Source: Bryobacterales bacterium (GTDB taxonomy: Bacteria; Acidobacteriota; Terriglobia; Bryobacterales; Bryobacteraceae). From it: a stretch of DNA of 64,000 nt. This document shows positions 48,297-57,297 of this stretch, in pieces (position 1 is the stretch's first letter; every line of letters starts with the position of its first letter). The position numbers and the translations under genes were made by a program. The notes beneath the pieces were generated by a model that was not told the origin of the DNA, did no database searches, and saw only the letters and a program-made list of their open reading frames with translations. The stretch covers positions 1 through 64,000 of the forward strand of contig PLRS01000016.1 in NCBI GenBank assembly GCA_003164035.1, given 5' to 3'.

Positions 48297-48413
48297 GTGG
48301 GGCAGCTAATTCTTGCCGCAGCCGGCTTTAGCCGGCTCTCGTCGGGCGGGAAAACTCGCCACGCTTCGAAGAGCCGCCTGAAAAGGCGGCTGCGGGCAAA
48401 TTGCCCGCCCCAC
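48297..48413. repeat. Multi-hairpin repeat (type E) with GTGGGGCAG ends
   Basis: A 117-bp unit starting GTGGGGCAG and ending GCCCGCCCCAC, with inner hairpins AGCCGGCT-tt-AGCCGGCT type (48318-48337) and AGCCGCC-tgaaaa-GGCGGCT (48372-48391). It lies with repeat D in the 379-bp gap 48132-48510 before the DUF2088 gene; the gap shows no gene. Confidence 0.75.
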
Positions 48414-48510
48414 GTGCCGCACTTCGCGCCCATGGGGTGCCATATTCTCTTCACGCATTCTCAATCGGCGGTTCCTTGCGGCGCCCAATCCCGGTTAAAA
48501 TGAAATCGCT

Positions 48511-49788
48511 ATGCAACTGCCGCGTTTGATGATTGTCCGTCAGAAGTTTCCCGACCGGCGCATTGCCGACGTTGGCGGCGAAGTCCGCCGTCAATTATCC
48601 GTGGCCGGTTTTGCCTCGCGCCTGAAACCGGGATCGCGGGTGGCGATCGGCGTGGGCAGCCGCGGAATTCATAACATCGCCACCATCATTCGCAATGTGG
48701 TCGACTACTGGAAAGACGCCGGCATGCGGCCGTTCCTGTTCCCGGCCATGGGCAGCCACGGAGCCGCTTCCGCCGCCGGGCAGGCCGACGTGCTGGCTCA
48801 TTACGGCATCACCGAACCTGAAATGGGATGCCCCATCGTCAGCCAATTGGAGGTGGTGTCGCTGGGCAAGACTTCCGACGGCATCGAAGCGTTCATGGAC
48901 CGGGCGGCCTACGAATCGGACGGCGTCATGCTGGTGGGGCGCGTGAAGTGGCATACCGATTTCGCCGGCAAGATTGAAAGCGGTCTCTTCAAGATGATGG
49001 CGATCGGTCTCGGCAAGTTCGCCGGCGCCCAGCGCTACCACGCTTACGCTTACAGGCTGGGCCTGGAACACGTCATCCGCACCGTCGGACGCCAGGTTCT
49101 GGGCTCGGGCAGGATTTTGGGCGGGCTCGCCGTCCTGGAAGACGCCTGGCACAATACCGCCAGGCTGGACCCCGTGCCGGTGGAAGCGATGGAGCAGCGC
49201 GAGGAAGAGAACCTGGCACTGGTGAAATCCTGGATGGCGCGCATTCCGGTCGACGCCGATATCCTGATCCTGGACGAGATCGGCAAGAATATCTCCGGCG
49301 CCGGGTTCGATACCAAGGTGGCCAACCGCAACCCGGTCGGCGCCTACAACCCCTGGCCCGATACCCCCCGCTTCGAGCGAATCTTCCTGCGCGACCTGAG
49401 CGAGCTGACCTATAACAGCGGCGTGGGCCTGGGCATGGCCGATGTGGTCACCGACCGGCTGGTGAACCGCATCGATTGGGAACCCACCTGGATCAACTCC
49501 CTCACCGCCAATACTCCGGCCGCCATTCGCACCCCCATCCATTTCCCCACCGATCGGGAATGCCTGGAGCGCATCGTACCCACGGTCGGCAGGCTCGACC
49601 CCGCCGAGGTCACCTTCGCCTGGATCCGGAATACCATGGAGCTCGGCCGGCTGGCCATCAGCGAGAATCTGCGGCCCGCTATTGAAGCCAACCCGCTGGC
49701 AGAAGTTGAGGCCGTGGTGGATTTCGAGTTCGATGGCGCCGAGAACCTGGTGAGCCCATTCGCTCCGGTGCTGGAGACCGCCGGCTAG
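48511..49788 (+). CDS. LarA/DUF2088-family protein
   Basis: A 425-residue cytoplasmic protein with a lactate-racemase-like N-terminal domain (GSRVAIGVGSRGIHNIATIIRNVVDYW; PFLFPAMGSHGAASAAGQADVLAHYGI; GVMLVGRVKWHTDFAGKIESGLFKMMAIGLGKF). LarA racemases use a nickel-pincer nucleotide bound to a lysine; I cannot place that lysine or the C-terminal LarA domain with certainty, so it may belong to a related, unnamed branch. Later conserved-looking text is DADILILDEIGKNISGAGFDTKV. It is followed by palindromic element A copy 3. Confidence 0.75.
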   Translation: MQLPRLMIVRQKFPDRRIADVGGEVRRQLSVAGFASRLKPGSRVAIGVGSRGIHNIATIIRNVVDYWKDAGMRPFLFPAMGSHGAASAAGQADVLAHYGITEPEMGCPIVSQLEVVSLGKTSDGIEAFMDRAAYESDGVMLVGRVKWHTDFAGKIESGLFKMMAIGLGKFAGAQRYHAYAYRLGLEHVIRTVGRQVLGSGRILGGLAVLEDAWHNTARLDPVPVEAMEQREEENLALVKSWMARIPVDADILILDEIGKNISGAGFDTKVANRNPVGAYNPWPDTPRFERIFLRDLSELTYNSGVGLGMADVVTDRLVNRIDWEPTWINSLTANTPAAIRTPIHFPTDRECLERIVPTVGRLDPAEVTFAWIRNTMELGRLAISENLRPAIEANPLAEVEAVVDFEFDGAENLVSPFAPVLETAG

Positions 49789-49820
49789 CGCGGCGGCTGC
49801 GCGACCAAAGCGCGGGGATG

Positions 49821-49910
49821 GTGGGACAGACCATCGTTTTTCGCGGTCTGTCGGCTCCTCGCCAGGCCGTAACAGCCTGACAGACGACCAAAAACGATCG
49901 TCTGTCCCAC
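49821..49910. repeat. Two-armed palindromic element (family A, copy 3)
   Basis: A 90-bp unit from GTGGGACAGACC to its inverse GTCTGTCCCAC, with hairpin arms around TCGTTTTTCG/CAAAAACGA loops. It is the same length as copy 2 and shares part of the central spacer (GCCAGGCCG-AAC). This copy is intergenic, between the ends of the LarA-like gene and the convergent GntR gene, and could act as a bidirectional terminator. Confidence 0.9.
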
Positions 49911-49978
49911 CCCTGGGCCAGGCACTTTCCCTTGGCCACCTAGAATGCCGGGGTGACAATGTGCGGAGCTCGGGCCGC

Positions 49979-50773
49979 TTATTTTCCGCGCGCCACCTGC
50001 GCGGCGTAGCGAACGCCCTGGTGCCCGCTATCGACGGCCAGGTCCAGCACGATGCTATAGCGGTCTCCGCGCATCACGCTGGTCACGAATTCGAATGGCT
50101 TGCCATTGGCCAGGAAGGTAATGCGTTCGGCGGCGAATACAGGTGCGCCGGGGCAAATGCGCAGCAGTTTGGCGGCGGTGTGGTCCGCCACGCTGGCGAT
50201 ATAGGTTTCCCGCGCGCGCACCGGCCAAAGCCCCCGGCTGCGCAACACGTCGTAAAGGGATCGGTCCTCAAAACTTTCGTTTTCGAGACCGGGCGCCAGC
50301 GCGCTGGGCACATGGGCGGTCTGAACACCCATCGGCTCGCCGTCGGCCAGGCGCAGGCGCTTCAGCCGCACCACGTTTGCCCCCGGTTCCAGTTCGAGCG
50401 GCCCGGCGATAGCTACGTCCGCCTTGGTGACGTCGAGCTTCAGAACCTTGGTAGCCGGCGCCAGGTGCCGCCGTTGCATCTCTTCGTTGAAGCCGAGCAG
50501 TTCGTGCGGCCCCTGATCCAGCTTCAATTTCGATACGAAAGTGCCCCGGCCCTGCTCGCGCCGTACGTAGCCGTGGTTGGCCAGCCCGTGCAGGGCCTGC
50601 CGGACGGTGATTTTACTAACTGCAAAGCATTGCGCCAATTGGCCTTCGTTGGGAAGTTGCTGGCCCGCTTCGTATTCGCCGCTCTCGATCGCGCGCCGCA
50701 AAACGCACTCCAACTGGTGGTAGAGCGGCGACGGCAAATTCTTGTCGAGCGAACCCATTGACATTATAATCAT
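49979..50773 (-). CDS. GntR-family transcription regulator (HutC/UTRA type)
   Basis: A 264-residue regulator. The winged helix-turn-helix is PLYHQLECVLRRAIESGEYEAGQQLPNEGQLAQCFAVSKITVRQALHGL ... YVRREQGRGTFVS, followed by a UTRA ligand domain (LGFNEEMQRRHLAPATKVLKLDV; RETYIASVADHTAAKLL; ITFLANGKPFEFVTSVMRGDRYSIVLDL). UTRA domains bind small molecules such as sugars or amino acids. It is divergent from the second TonB receptor, whose promoter region (50774-50978, A+T-rich on the regulator side with an ATTATAAT palindrome at 50764-50771) it may control. Confidence 0.9.
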   Translation of the reverse strand: MIIMSMGSLDKNLPSPLYHQLECVLRRAIESGEYEAGQQLPNEGQLAQCFAVSKITVRQALHGLANHGYVRREQGRGTFVSKLKLDQGPHELLGFNEEMQRRHLAPATKVLKLDVTKADVAIAGPLELEPGANVVRLKRLRLADGEPMGVQTAHVPSALAPGLENESFEDRSLYDVLRSRGLWPVRARETYIASVADHTAAKLLRICPGAPVFAAERITFLANGKPFEFVTSVMRGDRYSIVLDLAVDSGHQGVRYAAQVARGK

Positions 50774-50978
50774 ATAACTGCATACTCTTATTCATCTAGT
50801 CAAGGTCTTTTGAAACGTAGTCGGTGCTCTGTCGCACGGAAATCGGAGCCCAGGGTGCGCTTCGGCGTTCCCCGCGGAGATCGAGAACGGGGAGAAAAAT
50901 CCACACAGGAATGCAGGGCCGCGGACCTTTCCGGTTGCCGGATTTGGGGCCGCGGATTACTGGCTGAAAGGGGTCGGT

Positions 50979-53900
50979 ATGGTTGGAAAAGCATGGTTTA
51001 CGATTGCGGGGATTACGTGCCTGAGCATCGCGTCGGCGTATGCGCAGGAGGTTAGCGCCGGGATTACCGGTCGCGTCACCGATCCATCCGGAGGCTCGAT
51101 CGTCGGTGCCAAAGTCACAGCGAAGGACTTGGACCGCGATACCTTATGGCCCACGACGACAAATGTCGACGGCATCTACGCGTTTCCGCGCGTACCCATC
51201 GGCAGGTATGAACTGAAGATAGAAGCCGCCGGCTTCAAGACTTATGTCAATGACGAGGTTGCTCTCGAAGTCAACCAGAGGGCCCGTGTCGATGTCGCCA
51301 TGCAGGTGGGCTCGATCACCGAAAACGTTTCCGTCACCGGTGAAGCGCCCCTGCTGCAGACGGATACCACGCAGGTAGGCGCGGTGATTTCGTCGGATCT
51401 GATCGCCAACACGCCGCTGATCAGCCGCAACCCGGTTGCCTTGACGCTCTTGACTGCCGGCGTGACCAATCCCGATCCGGGCAGCTTCAACAGCGGCCTG
51501 CGGGGCGCCGGCGGCGGTCGCCCGTACGTGAATGGCAATCGCGAGGAGGCCAATAACTTCCTGCTCGATGGGGTGGACAATAACTACACGTCCGACAACC
51601 TTGTGGCCTACCAGCCCAATCCCGACGCCATCGAAGAGTTCAAGCTGATCACCAGTAACGCGTCGGCCGAATTCGGCAATTTCGAGGGCGGCATCATCAA
51701 TGTGGTGATCAAGTCCGGCACCAACCAGTTTCACGGCGATGTATTCGAGTATTTCCGCAACGACAAGCTGAACGCCAACAATTGGGCGCGCAACTGGGAG
51801 AACCTGCCCAAACCGGCCCTGCGCTGGAACCAGTTCGGTGGCACCGTCGGCGGCCGCATCTTTAAGGATAAGCTGTTCTTCTTCGCCGATTATCAGGGTC
51901 TTCGGCAAGCCAGTCCGCCCGCCCTCACCGCGGCGACGGTAATGCCGACCCCATGGCGTAATGGCGATTTCTCCTCGTTGTTGAGCGCCACCGGGCCCTT
52001 CTCGATCGGAAAGGTCCTTCAACTCTACAACCCCGGCTCGGCCGACCCCACCACTGGCCTCCGCGTGCCGCTTCCGAACAACCAGATTCCCACCGGCCTG
52101 CTGAGCCCGGCGGCGGTCAAGCTAATGAACAACGCCGCGCTCTATCCGTTGCCGCAAACGACTACCGTCACTACCACCAATTACAGCTACAGCTCCGCCA
52201 GCTATATCGGCACGGACCAGGGCGATTTGAAACTCGATTGGAAACCCAAGGACAACGACTACGCCAGTTTCCGCCTTTCGCATGGCATGCAGAGCAACCC
52301 CGGCGTTAACAATTTCCCATTGTTCTACAACAGTTTCAGTCTCTCGCCGTTCCAGAACGAGGTGATCAACTGGACGCACACGTTCAGCCCCACGCTGGTA
52401 AACGAAGCTCGCTTTGGAGTGAATAACGTCTTGAATTACAATGGCGGCGCCGACAAGGGGCTGGGCAACATCGCCCTCAACGCCGGCATCGCGGCCGCCG
52501 GACCCGGCCTGCTGAGCCTCCAGGGCATGACCTATGTCAGCAGTATCGGCAACGCCAATATCGGCGCGCAGCAAGTCTTCGCCAATACCACCTTCCACTA
52601 CGCCGACAACATGACCCTGATTCGAGGGCGGCACATGATGAAGTTCGGCGGACAGGCTCTGCGGGAATGGCTGAACATATTCTACGCGGGCAATAACGGA
52701 CGCACCGGCTATATCGCTTTCGACGGCCGCTTTAGCACGCAGAACGCCGTCAACCCGGCCGGAACGCTGCTGGGCGAGGCCGATTTCATGATGGGTCTTC
52801 CCGACGACGTTGGCCGCGGCCTGCAATCGGGCACATGGGGACAACGGTCTACCATCTGGGGCTTGTATTTCCAGGACGACTGGCGCGCCACCAATACTCT
52901 GACCCTGAACCTCGGCCTGCGCTGGGAATACCACACGCCGTGGGTGGAAGTGGAGAACCGGCAGGCCAACTTCGGCATGTTCTCCGGACAGTTGGAACTG
53001 GCCGCGCCGCTGCCTTCGGGCCTCGCCGCGCCGCCTGGACCGGCGCCGCTGGTGGAAAGCAACCGCGCACTTTATAACGCCTTCAAGAAGGACTTTCAAC
53101 CGCGCATCGGCTTCGCCTATACGCCCGACATACTCAGCAAGAAGCTGGTCTTCCGCGGTTCGTACACCATTTCTTCCTACCTGGAGGGCACCGGGACCAA
53201 CCTCAGGCTGACCCTGAACCCGCCCTACGAACAGGAATTCGAAGACAACTACAACATTGCGGGAACCCAATACGAAATGCCGGGCAGCACGCTCGACCAG
53301 GGGCTTTCCATCCTGAATCCCAAGAATCCCTACGCCGGCGCCACCATCCGCCTGTGGGATCCGGACGTTCGGCCCGCCATCGTGCAGCAGTGGAATGTCA
53401 CCTCCGAGTACGAATTCAAAGGAGGCAACGTTCTCACCGTCGGTTATGTGGGCCAGCATGGCACCCACCTGATGGTTGCCATGCCGTATTTCCAGAACGA
53501 GATCGTGAACGGCGCCGTGGTGTCGGGTCCGTACCTTTCGGGCAATCCCGTGCTGCGTAGCGAGATCGGCCAGATCTCCGGCACCTGCTCCTGCGCCAAA
53601 CAGAAATACAATGCCCTGCAGGCCACCATGCACAAGCGCTTCAGCATCGGCCTGAGTTACCAGGTGGCCTTCACCTGGTCGCGCGGCATGTCCGATTCGA
53701 TCGGCTACTATGGCCAGGGCGCACAGGCCGGCAGCCAATCGGCTTACTGGCAGAACCTCTTCAACCAGCAGTCCGAATTCGGCCCGACGTATTTCGACGA
53801 GAAGTTCAACCTGGTTCCCTCCTTCGTATATGAACTGCCGTTCGGCCGGGGCCGCAAGATGGGCGCGCACTGGAACAAGGGCGTCGATGCGGTTCTGGGT

Positions 53901-54341
53901 GGCTGGCAACTGGGCGGCATCTTCACCTATCACACGGGCTTGCCGTGGACCATTAAATTGTCGAGCGATCCGTCCGGCACCGGCGCGCGCAGTTACCGCG
54001 CCCAGGTGATCGGCACGCCGCACGATCCGCACCAAATCGGTCCAGGCGTCAGTTGGTTGGATGTTTCCGCGTACACAACTCCGGCGTTACACACTTTTGG
54101 CGATGCCGGCGTCGGCACCGAGCGGGGTACGGGCGAAACCCGCCTGGATCTCTCGATTGCCAAGCAGTTCCACCTCACCGAGCGCCGATACTTCGAACTG
54201 CGCGGCGAGGCGTTCGGCCTGACCAACACGCCGATCTTCTACAGCCCGGCATCGCAATCGATTGCGTCTACATTATTCGGACAGATTCGCAGTTCCGAAG
54301 GCGAGCGCAATATGCAGGTAGTCGGCAAGTTCTACTTCTGA
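50979..54341 (+). CDS. TonB-dependent receptor, Oar-like (copy 2)
   Basis: A 1120-residue outer-membrane receptor. Signal peptide (AWFTIAGITCLSIASAYAQ), carboxypeptidase-regulatory-like domain (SAGITGRVTDPSGGSIVGAKVTAKD; YAFPRVPIGRYELKIEAAGFK), plug (TTQVGAVISSDLIANTPLISRNPV; EANNFLLDGVDNNYTSDN) and beta-barrel ending MQVVGKFYF. Same class and nearly the same length as copy 1. It is divergent from the GntR regulator and followed by a strong terminator and a convergent CE15 esterase, so a role in uptake of plant-cell-wall fragments is likely but unproven. Confidence 0.92.
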   Translation: MVGKAWFTIAGITCLSIASAYAQEVSAGITGRVTDPSGGSIVGAKVTAKDLDRDTLWPTTTNVDGIYAFPRVPIGRYELKIEAAGFKTYVNDEVALEVNQRARVDVAMQVGSITENVSVTGEAPLLQTDTTQVGAVISSDLIANTPLISRNPVALTLLTAGVTNPDPGSFNSGLRGAGGGRPYVNGNREEANNFLLDGVDNNYTSDNLVAYQPNPDAIEEFKLITSNASAEFGNFEGGIINVVIKSGTNQFHGDVFEYFRNDKLNANNWARNWENLPKPALRWNQFGGTVGGRIFKDKLFFFADYQGLRQASPPALTAATVMPTPWRNGDFSSLLSATGPFSIGKVLQLYNPGSADPTTGLRVPLPNNQIPTGLLSPAAVKLMNNAALYPLPQTTTVTTTNYSYSSASYIGTDQGDLKLDWKPKDNDYASFRLSHGMQSNPGVNNFPLFYNSFSLSPFQNEVINWTHTFSPTLVNEARFGVNNVLNYNGGADKGLGNIALNAGIAAAGPGLLSLQGMTYVSSIGNANIGAQQVFANTTFHYADNMTLIRGRHMMKFGGQALREWLNIFYAGNNGRTGYIAFDGRFSTQNAVNPAGTLLGEADFMMGLPDDVGRGLQSGTWGQRSTIWGLYFQDDWRATNTLTLNLGLRWEYHTPWVEVENRQANFGMFSGQLELAAPLPSGLAAPPGPAPLVESNRALYNAFKKDFQPRIGFAYTPDILSKKLVFRGSYTISSYLEGTGTNLRLTLNPPYEQEFEDNYNIAGTQYEMPGSTLDQGLSILNPKNPYAGATIRLWDPDVRPAIVQQWNVTSEYEFKGGNVLTVGYVGQHGTHLMVAMPYFQNEIVNGAVVSGPYLSGNPVLRSEIGQISGTCSCAKQKYNALQATMHKRFSIGLSYQVAFTWSRGMSDSIGYYGQGAQAGSQSAYWQNLFNQQSEFGPTYFDEKFNLVPSFVYELPFGRGRKMGAHWNKGVDAVLGGWQLGGIFTYHTGLPWTIKLSSDPSGTGARSYRAQVIGTPHDPHQIGPGVSWLDVSAYTTPALHTFGDAGVGTERGTGETRLDLSIAKQFHLTERRYFELRGEAFGLTNTPIFYSPASQSIASTLFGQIRSSEGERNMQVVGKFYF

Positions 54342-54365
54342 TCCACCGGTAACCCGGATCGCACC

Positions 54366-54408
54366 AACGCCCGTCCTTTCCATTGCGGAAGGGGCGGGCG
54401 TTGTTTTT
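54366..54408 (+). terminator. Rho-independent terminator of TonB receptor copy 2
   Basis: AACGCCCG ... CGGGCGTT stem extended by CCTTTCC/GGAAGG around an attgc loop, followed by GTTTTT. It is 25 bp after the receptor stop. Confidence 0.8.
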
Positions 54409-54440
54409 GGGGGGCTAGGAGGGAACGCCGTTCCCCGTCG

Positions 54441-54533
54441 TCGGCAACCGCTCCCTTGCGGTCGCGGCTCGGTTACGGGCACCGCTCGTTTGCAGCCGCC
54501 TACCGAGTCGCGACCGCCAGGGAGCGGTTGCCG
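54441..54533. repeat. Long inverted repeat (family C, copy 3), short form
   Basis: Inner arms CGGCAACCGCTCCCTTGCGG and CCAGGGAGCGGTTGCCG are conserved; the GGTGCTTAA outer ends of copies 1 and 2 are missing. It lies between the receptor terminator and the end of the convergent esterase gene. Confidence 0.85.
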
Positions 54534-54539
54534 CAGTGA

Positions 54540-55850
54540 TTATTGACCGCCCTTGAGATGCATATCCATGAACTCGAGGAAGTATTTCCAATCCCCGGGC
54601 ATGGTGCCGTGGGGGCCATCGTGCATGTAGTAGCCGATGGTGTGGAAAATGGGCTGGCCGGCGGCGGGCATTTGGCTGGTGCCCAGACCTTGTTTGCCTA
54701 AGAGGCGAAAGACCGGTTCGGCCGCCACGGCCGCCAGGAACTCTCCCTTCGGATCGGACCAATAGTCGGTGGTTCCAGTCTGCAACAGCACCGGCCGCGG
54801 CGCCATCAGCGCCACAAGCATATTGGCGTCCACCGGCAATTGGTCCACGTGGGCGGCGTAGCGGGCGTAGTTGGCACAGAACTGATACGGGAAACGGTCG
54901 GGCGCGGTGAGGTGGGCGATGGTTTCGCCATAGTTGCGGCGGCTCAGCGCCGCGCCGCCTTCGCCCGAACAACTGGCGATCACCAGGGCGAAGCGGGTAT
55001 CGCGCGCCCCCGCCCACATCACCGTCTTGCCTAACCGGGAAACGCCGTAAATGCCGACGCGCCTCGGATCGACGGCCTTGTCGGTTTCGAGATAATCCAT
55101 GGCGCGGCTCATTCCCCAGCCCCAGGCGGCGATGGCGCCCCATTCGTCCGGCGCCGGTTCCGTCTTGCCCGGCTTGAGGTAAAGAGCGCGCACGCCGAAG
55201 GGCAAGCCGCCGAGGAAATCCGGCTCGATGTCGCCGTAGTAGATGGCGGCGACGCCGTAGCCGGCGGCCAGCAGGTTGTCGATCTTCATGTGAAACATGC
55301 CGCTGCCGCGCTCGGCGGGCACTCGCTTATGGTCGCGGTTCCAGATCTCGCCCAGCTTGATGCCGGCATCGTCGAAGGTGCCGGCGTTGGGGGAAAAATC
55401 GATGCACAGAAGCAGCGGTACCGGTTTCGATGCGCCCGCCGGGACGTAGACGACCAGGTCTTCCTTGGGGCCGTTCTTGTCCTTCGAAAAGTAGATCGTG
55501 ACCTGTTTGCGGATGGCCTTTCCATCCATCGCCGGCGTGCCGGTATCGAAGACGTCGAAGGTCATGTCGGCCGGACGAGCGGGAGAGCGGCCATATTGAT
55601 TTTCTTCGAAGAGGCGGACGATTTCGGGCCGGCGCTTTTCAGTCCAGGTGCGGGCGTCGCGCACCTGTTTGCCATTGGCCATCTTCAGCGGATCGGGAAG
55701 CTGATAGGTTCCGACGAGCGCCTCGTCGTAATTCACCGGGATGCCGGCGGTCACCCTGGGCAGCGACGCCGGCGCGGGCGGCGGATTCTGGGTCTGGGCT
55801 TCGAGAGCGAAGCAGATCGCAAAGGCGGCGAAGCAAAACGGGGTTCGCAT
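54540..55850 (-). CDS. Glucuronoyl esterase (CE15 family), exported
   Basis: A 436-residue alpha/beta hydrolase with a signal peptide (FAAFAICFALEA). CE15 enzymes cleave the ester between lignin and 4-O-methyl-glucuronic acid of xylan. The family nucleophile motif G(C/V)SRxGK is present as GVSRLGK (Ser271), an acidic residue in CSGEGG (Glu297) and the catalytic His in HDGPHGT (His414). The N-terminal segment LPDPLKMANGKQVRDARTWTEKRRPEIVRLFEENQYGRSP is typical. It is convergent with the second TonB receptor. Confidence 0.92.
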   Translation of the reverse strand: MRTPFCFAAFAICFALEAQTQNPPPAPASLPRVTAGIPVNYDEALVGTYQLPDPLKMANGKQVRDARTWTEKRRPEIVRLFEENQYGRSPARPADMTFDVFDTGTPAMDGKAIRKQVTIYFSKDKNGPKEDLVVYVPAGASKPVPLLLCIDFSPNAGTFDDAGIKLGEIWNRDHKRVPAERGSGMFHMKIDNLLAAGYGVAAIYYGDIEPDFLGGLPFGVRALYLKPGKTEPAPDEWGAIAAWGWGMSRAMDYLETDKAVDPRRVGIYGVSRLGKTVMWAGARDTRFALVIASCSGEGGAALSRRNYGETIAHLTAPDRFPYQFCANYARYAAHVDQLPVDANMLVALMAPRPVLLQTGTTDYWSDPKGEFLAAVAAEPVFRLLGKQGLGTSQMPAAGQPIFHTIGYYMHDGPHGTMPGDWKYFLEFMDMHLKGGQ

Positions 55851-55911
55851 GGGAACATCCTAGCGCCTATTCAGCAGGAGTGGGCAGGCGGAAACGCGGG
55901 TACCCGTGTCA

Positions 55912-56325
55912 TCACTCTTGCCGCTGGAGGATACGCCTTATCGTCCGCAGTTCCTCTTCGACGAGCGGCAGACCTCGCCTGAATGCCTCTTCGGGCATGG
56001 AGGGAGGCTTGACCAGCGTGATCATGTAGACAGAATCGTGCGCTCCCGCCGGCACAATCCGGGCGGAGACTTGCCACGATCCTTCCTTCGGATCGACGAA
56101 CTCGTGGTCGAGGATACCGGACGCCCGGTCATAGCGCGGAACCAGTTTTCCGGGACCGCGAGGCGTTTGAATCTCCCACTCGTTTTGCCCCACGGGCCGG
56201 ATCGATTTGACATTGTGGATAGCCCACCGCGGCATTGTGGTGGGATCGGCGACGAATCGGTAAGCTTCTGCCGCGGGGCAGCCAATTTGAACAGACAAGG
56301 TCGCGGAAGCCGTAGTTATAGTCAT
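55912..56325 (-). CDS. SRPBCC-family protein
   Basis: A 137-residue START/polyketide-cyclase-like protein: SVQIGCPAAEAYRFVADPTTMPRWAIHNVKSIRP at the N-terminus, a central sheet (WEIQTPRGPGKLVPRYD; GILDHEFVDPKEGSWQVSARIVP) and a long C-terminal helix (LPLVEEELRTIRRILQRQ). Such proteins bind hydrophobic ligands. The ATG at 56325 has AAAGGA upstream. Third gene of the marR-DUF1398-SRPBCC set. Confidence 0.82.
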   Translation of the reverse strand: MTITTASATLSVQIGCPAAEAYRFVADPTTMPRWAIHNVKSIRPVGQNEWEIQTPRGPGKLVPRYDRASGILDHEFVDPKEGSWQVSARIVPAGAHDSVYMITLVKPPSMPEEAFRRGLPLVEEELRTIRRILQRQE

Positions 56326-56378
56326 CGTGTTTCCTTTCTTTGGTTCAGATCCGATGCTTGGGCATGATCCAATCTTGC

Positions 56379-56774
56379 TCACGCCCGCGGCTTCGGGAAC
56401 TCCTCGATGTGCTGTTCGCCTTTCCGGCCGAAGTAGATCACCCTTTTGCCCGTCAGGAACGCCCAATAGCCAATCACACCCGCGGCGGTCGACCGCTTCA
56501 CAAACTCGGGGTACCGCACCGTGTCTGCCTGGGCGCCACGAATTGCCGCCACCAAGCCGGCACTGTCGAGCTCGGCCGCTACCCGGCCAGGGTCCAGGAT
56601 CATGGGCACCGTGTGCGTGGTTCCGTCCGTTAGGTAGTGAGTCTTCTGCTTTGCCGCGAAGTCTACGAGGTACGATTCCACCCCGGCTTCGAGCAGCCCT
56701 TTGACGACCTGAGGGAAGGTCAACTTGCCTTGCTGTGTTGCGATCGCCAGTTCGTGAATTACCTGCTTGCTCAT
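56379..56774 (-). CDS. DUF1398-family protein
   Basis: A 131-residue protein. The pattern FPQVVKGLLEAGVESYLVDFAAKQKTHYLTDG and the YPEFVKRSTAAGVIGYWAFLTGKRVIYFGRKGEQHIEEFP ending match DUF1398 (E. coli YbcV-like) as I know it; no function is established to my knowledge. It starts 10 bp after marR with AAAGGAG upstream and is in the same operon. Confidence 0.78.
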   Translation of the reverse strand: MSKQVIHELAIATQQGKLTFPQVVKGLLEAGVESYLVDFAAKQKTHYLTDGTTHTVPMILDPGRVAAELDSAGLVAAIRGAQADTVRYPEFVKRSTAAGVIGYWAFLTGKRVIYFGRKGEQHIEEFPKPRA

Positions 56775-56784
56775 TTTTTCTCCT

Positions 56785-57258
56785 TTACTCGGTTGGTAGT
56801 GTCTCGAGGCCGTGCGCCCGCACGAGCTTCTTCATCATTGCAATCAGCGCCGCACGCTCTCCGGTTGAGAGGGGATGAAAGAACTCCTCGTCGTTCCGGT
56901 CGGCCAGTGCGGCCAGTTGCGGGAGCAGTCGCCGCCCTGCCGCCGTCAGCGCAATCGACTGGAAGCGGCGGTCGTCGCTTTGTTCCCGGCGGGTGATCAG
57001 CTTCTTGCTCACGAGCCGATCCACCAGCTTGGAGACGCCGCCGCGCGTCATCCCAATCCGCTCCGCCAGAACGCCCGGCGAAGTCTCCCCGCCGTCGAAC
57101 ATCTCCCGCATCACCACCCACTCGGCCACGGTCGCTCCGCTGGCCAGGAGCTTGCGGGCAAAAGCGTGCGAGACGTGATTGGAGACGAAGCGCAGCCAGA
57201 ATCCCACGTGCTCTTTCAGGTCGCTGACGGTCGGATCGGGCACCTTGGCGTCTTTCAT
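56785..57258 (-). CDS. MarR-family transcription regulator
   Basis: A 157-residue winged-helix regulator: TVAEWVVMREMFDGGETSPGVLAERIGMTRGGVSKLVDRLVSKKLITRREQSDDRRFQSIALTAAGRRLLPQL covers the recognition helix and the wing (DDRR). MarR proteins usually repress their own operon and respond to small ligands. The ATG at 57258 is preferred over an upstream ATG at 57294 because the palindromic operator lies between them. It heads the DUF1398-SRPBCC operon. Confidence 0.9.
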   Translation of the reverse strand: MKDAKVPDPTVSDLKEHVGFWLRFVSNHVSHAFARKLLASGATVAEWVVMREMFDGGETSPGVLAERIGMTRGGVSKLVDRLVSKKLITRREQSDDRRFQSIALTAAGRRLLPQLAALADRNDEEFFHPLSTGERAALIAMMKKLVRAHGLETLPTE

Positions 57259-57264
57259 GGATAT

Positions 57265-57297
57265 TAGTTTATATGGAAACAGTTTCCATGTCAACTA
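57265..57297. promoter_or_regulatory. Palindromic operator upstream of marR
   Basis: ATGGAAACAGTTTCCAT (57273-57289) is a near-perfect dyad, set inside a wider one (TAGTT ... AACTA). It lies 7 to 39 bp before the marR start, where a self-repressing MarR protein would bind. Confidence 0.65.

Noticed and set aside
49821-49910. Insertion sequence ends
   Set aside because: The inverted arms enclose only about 26 bp and no transposase frame; a REP/REPIN-type element fits better.
52122-54035. A 637-codon minus-strand frame over the second TonB receptor
   Set aside because: Antisense shadow of a receptor whose plug, barrel and C-terminal Phe are intact.
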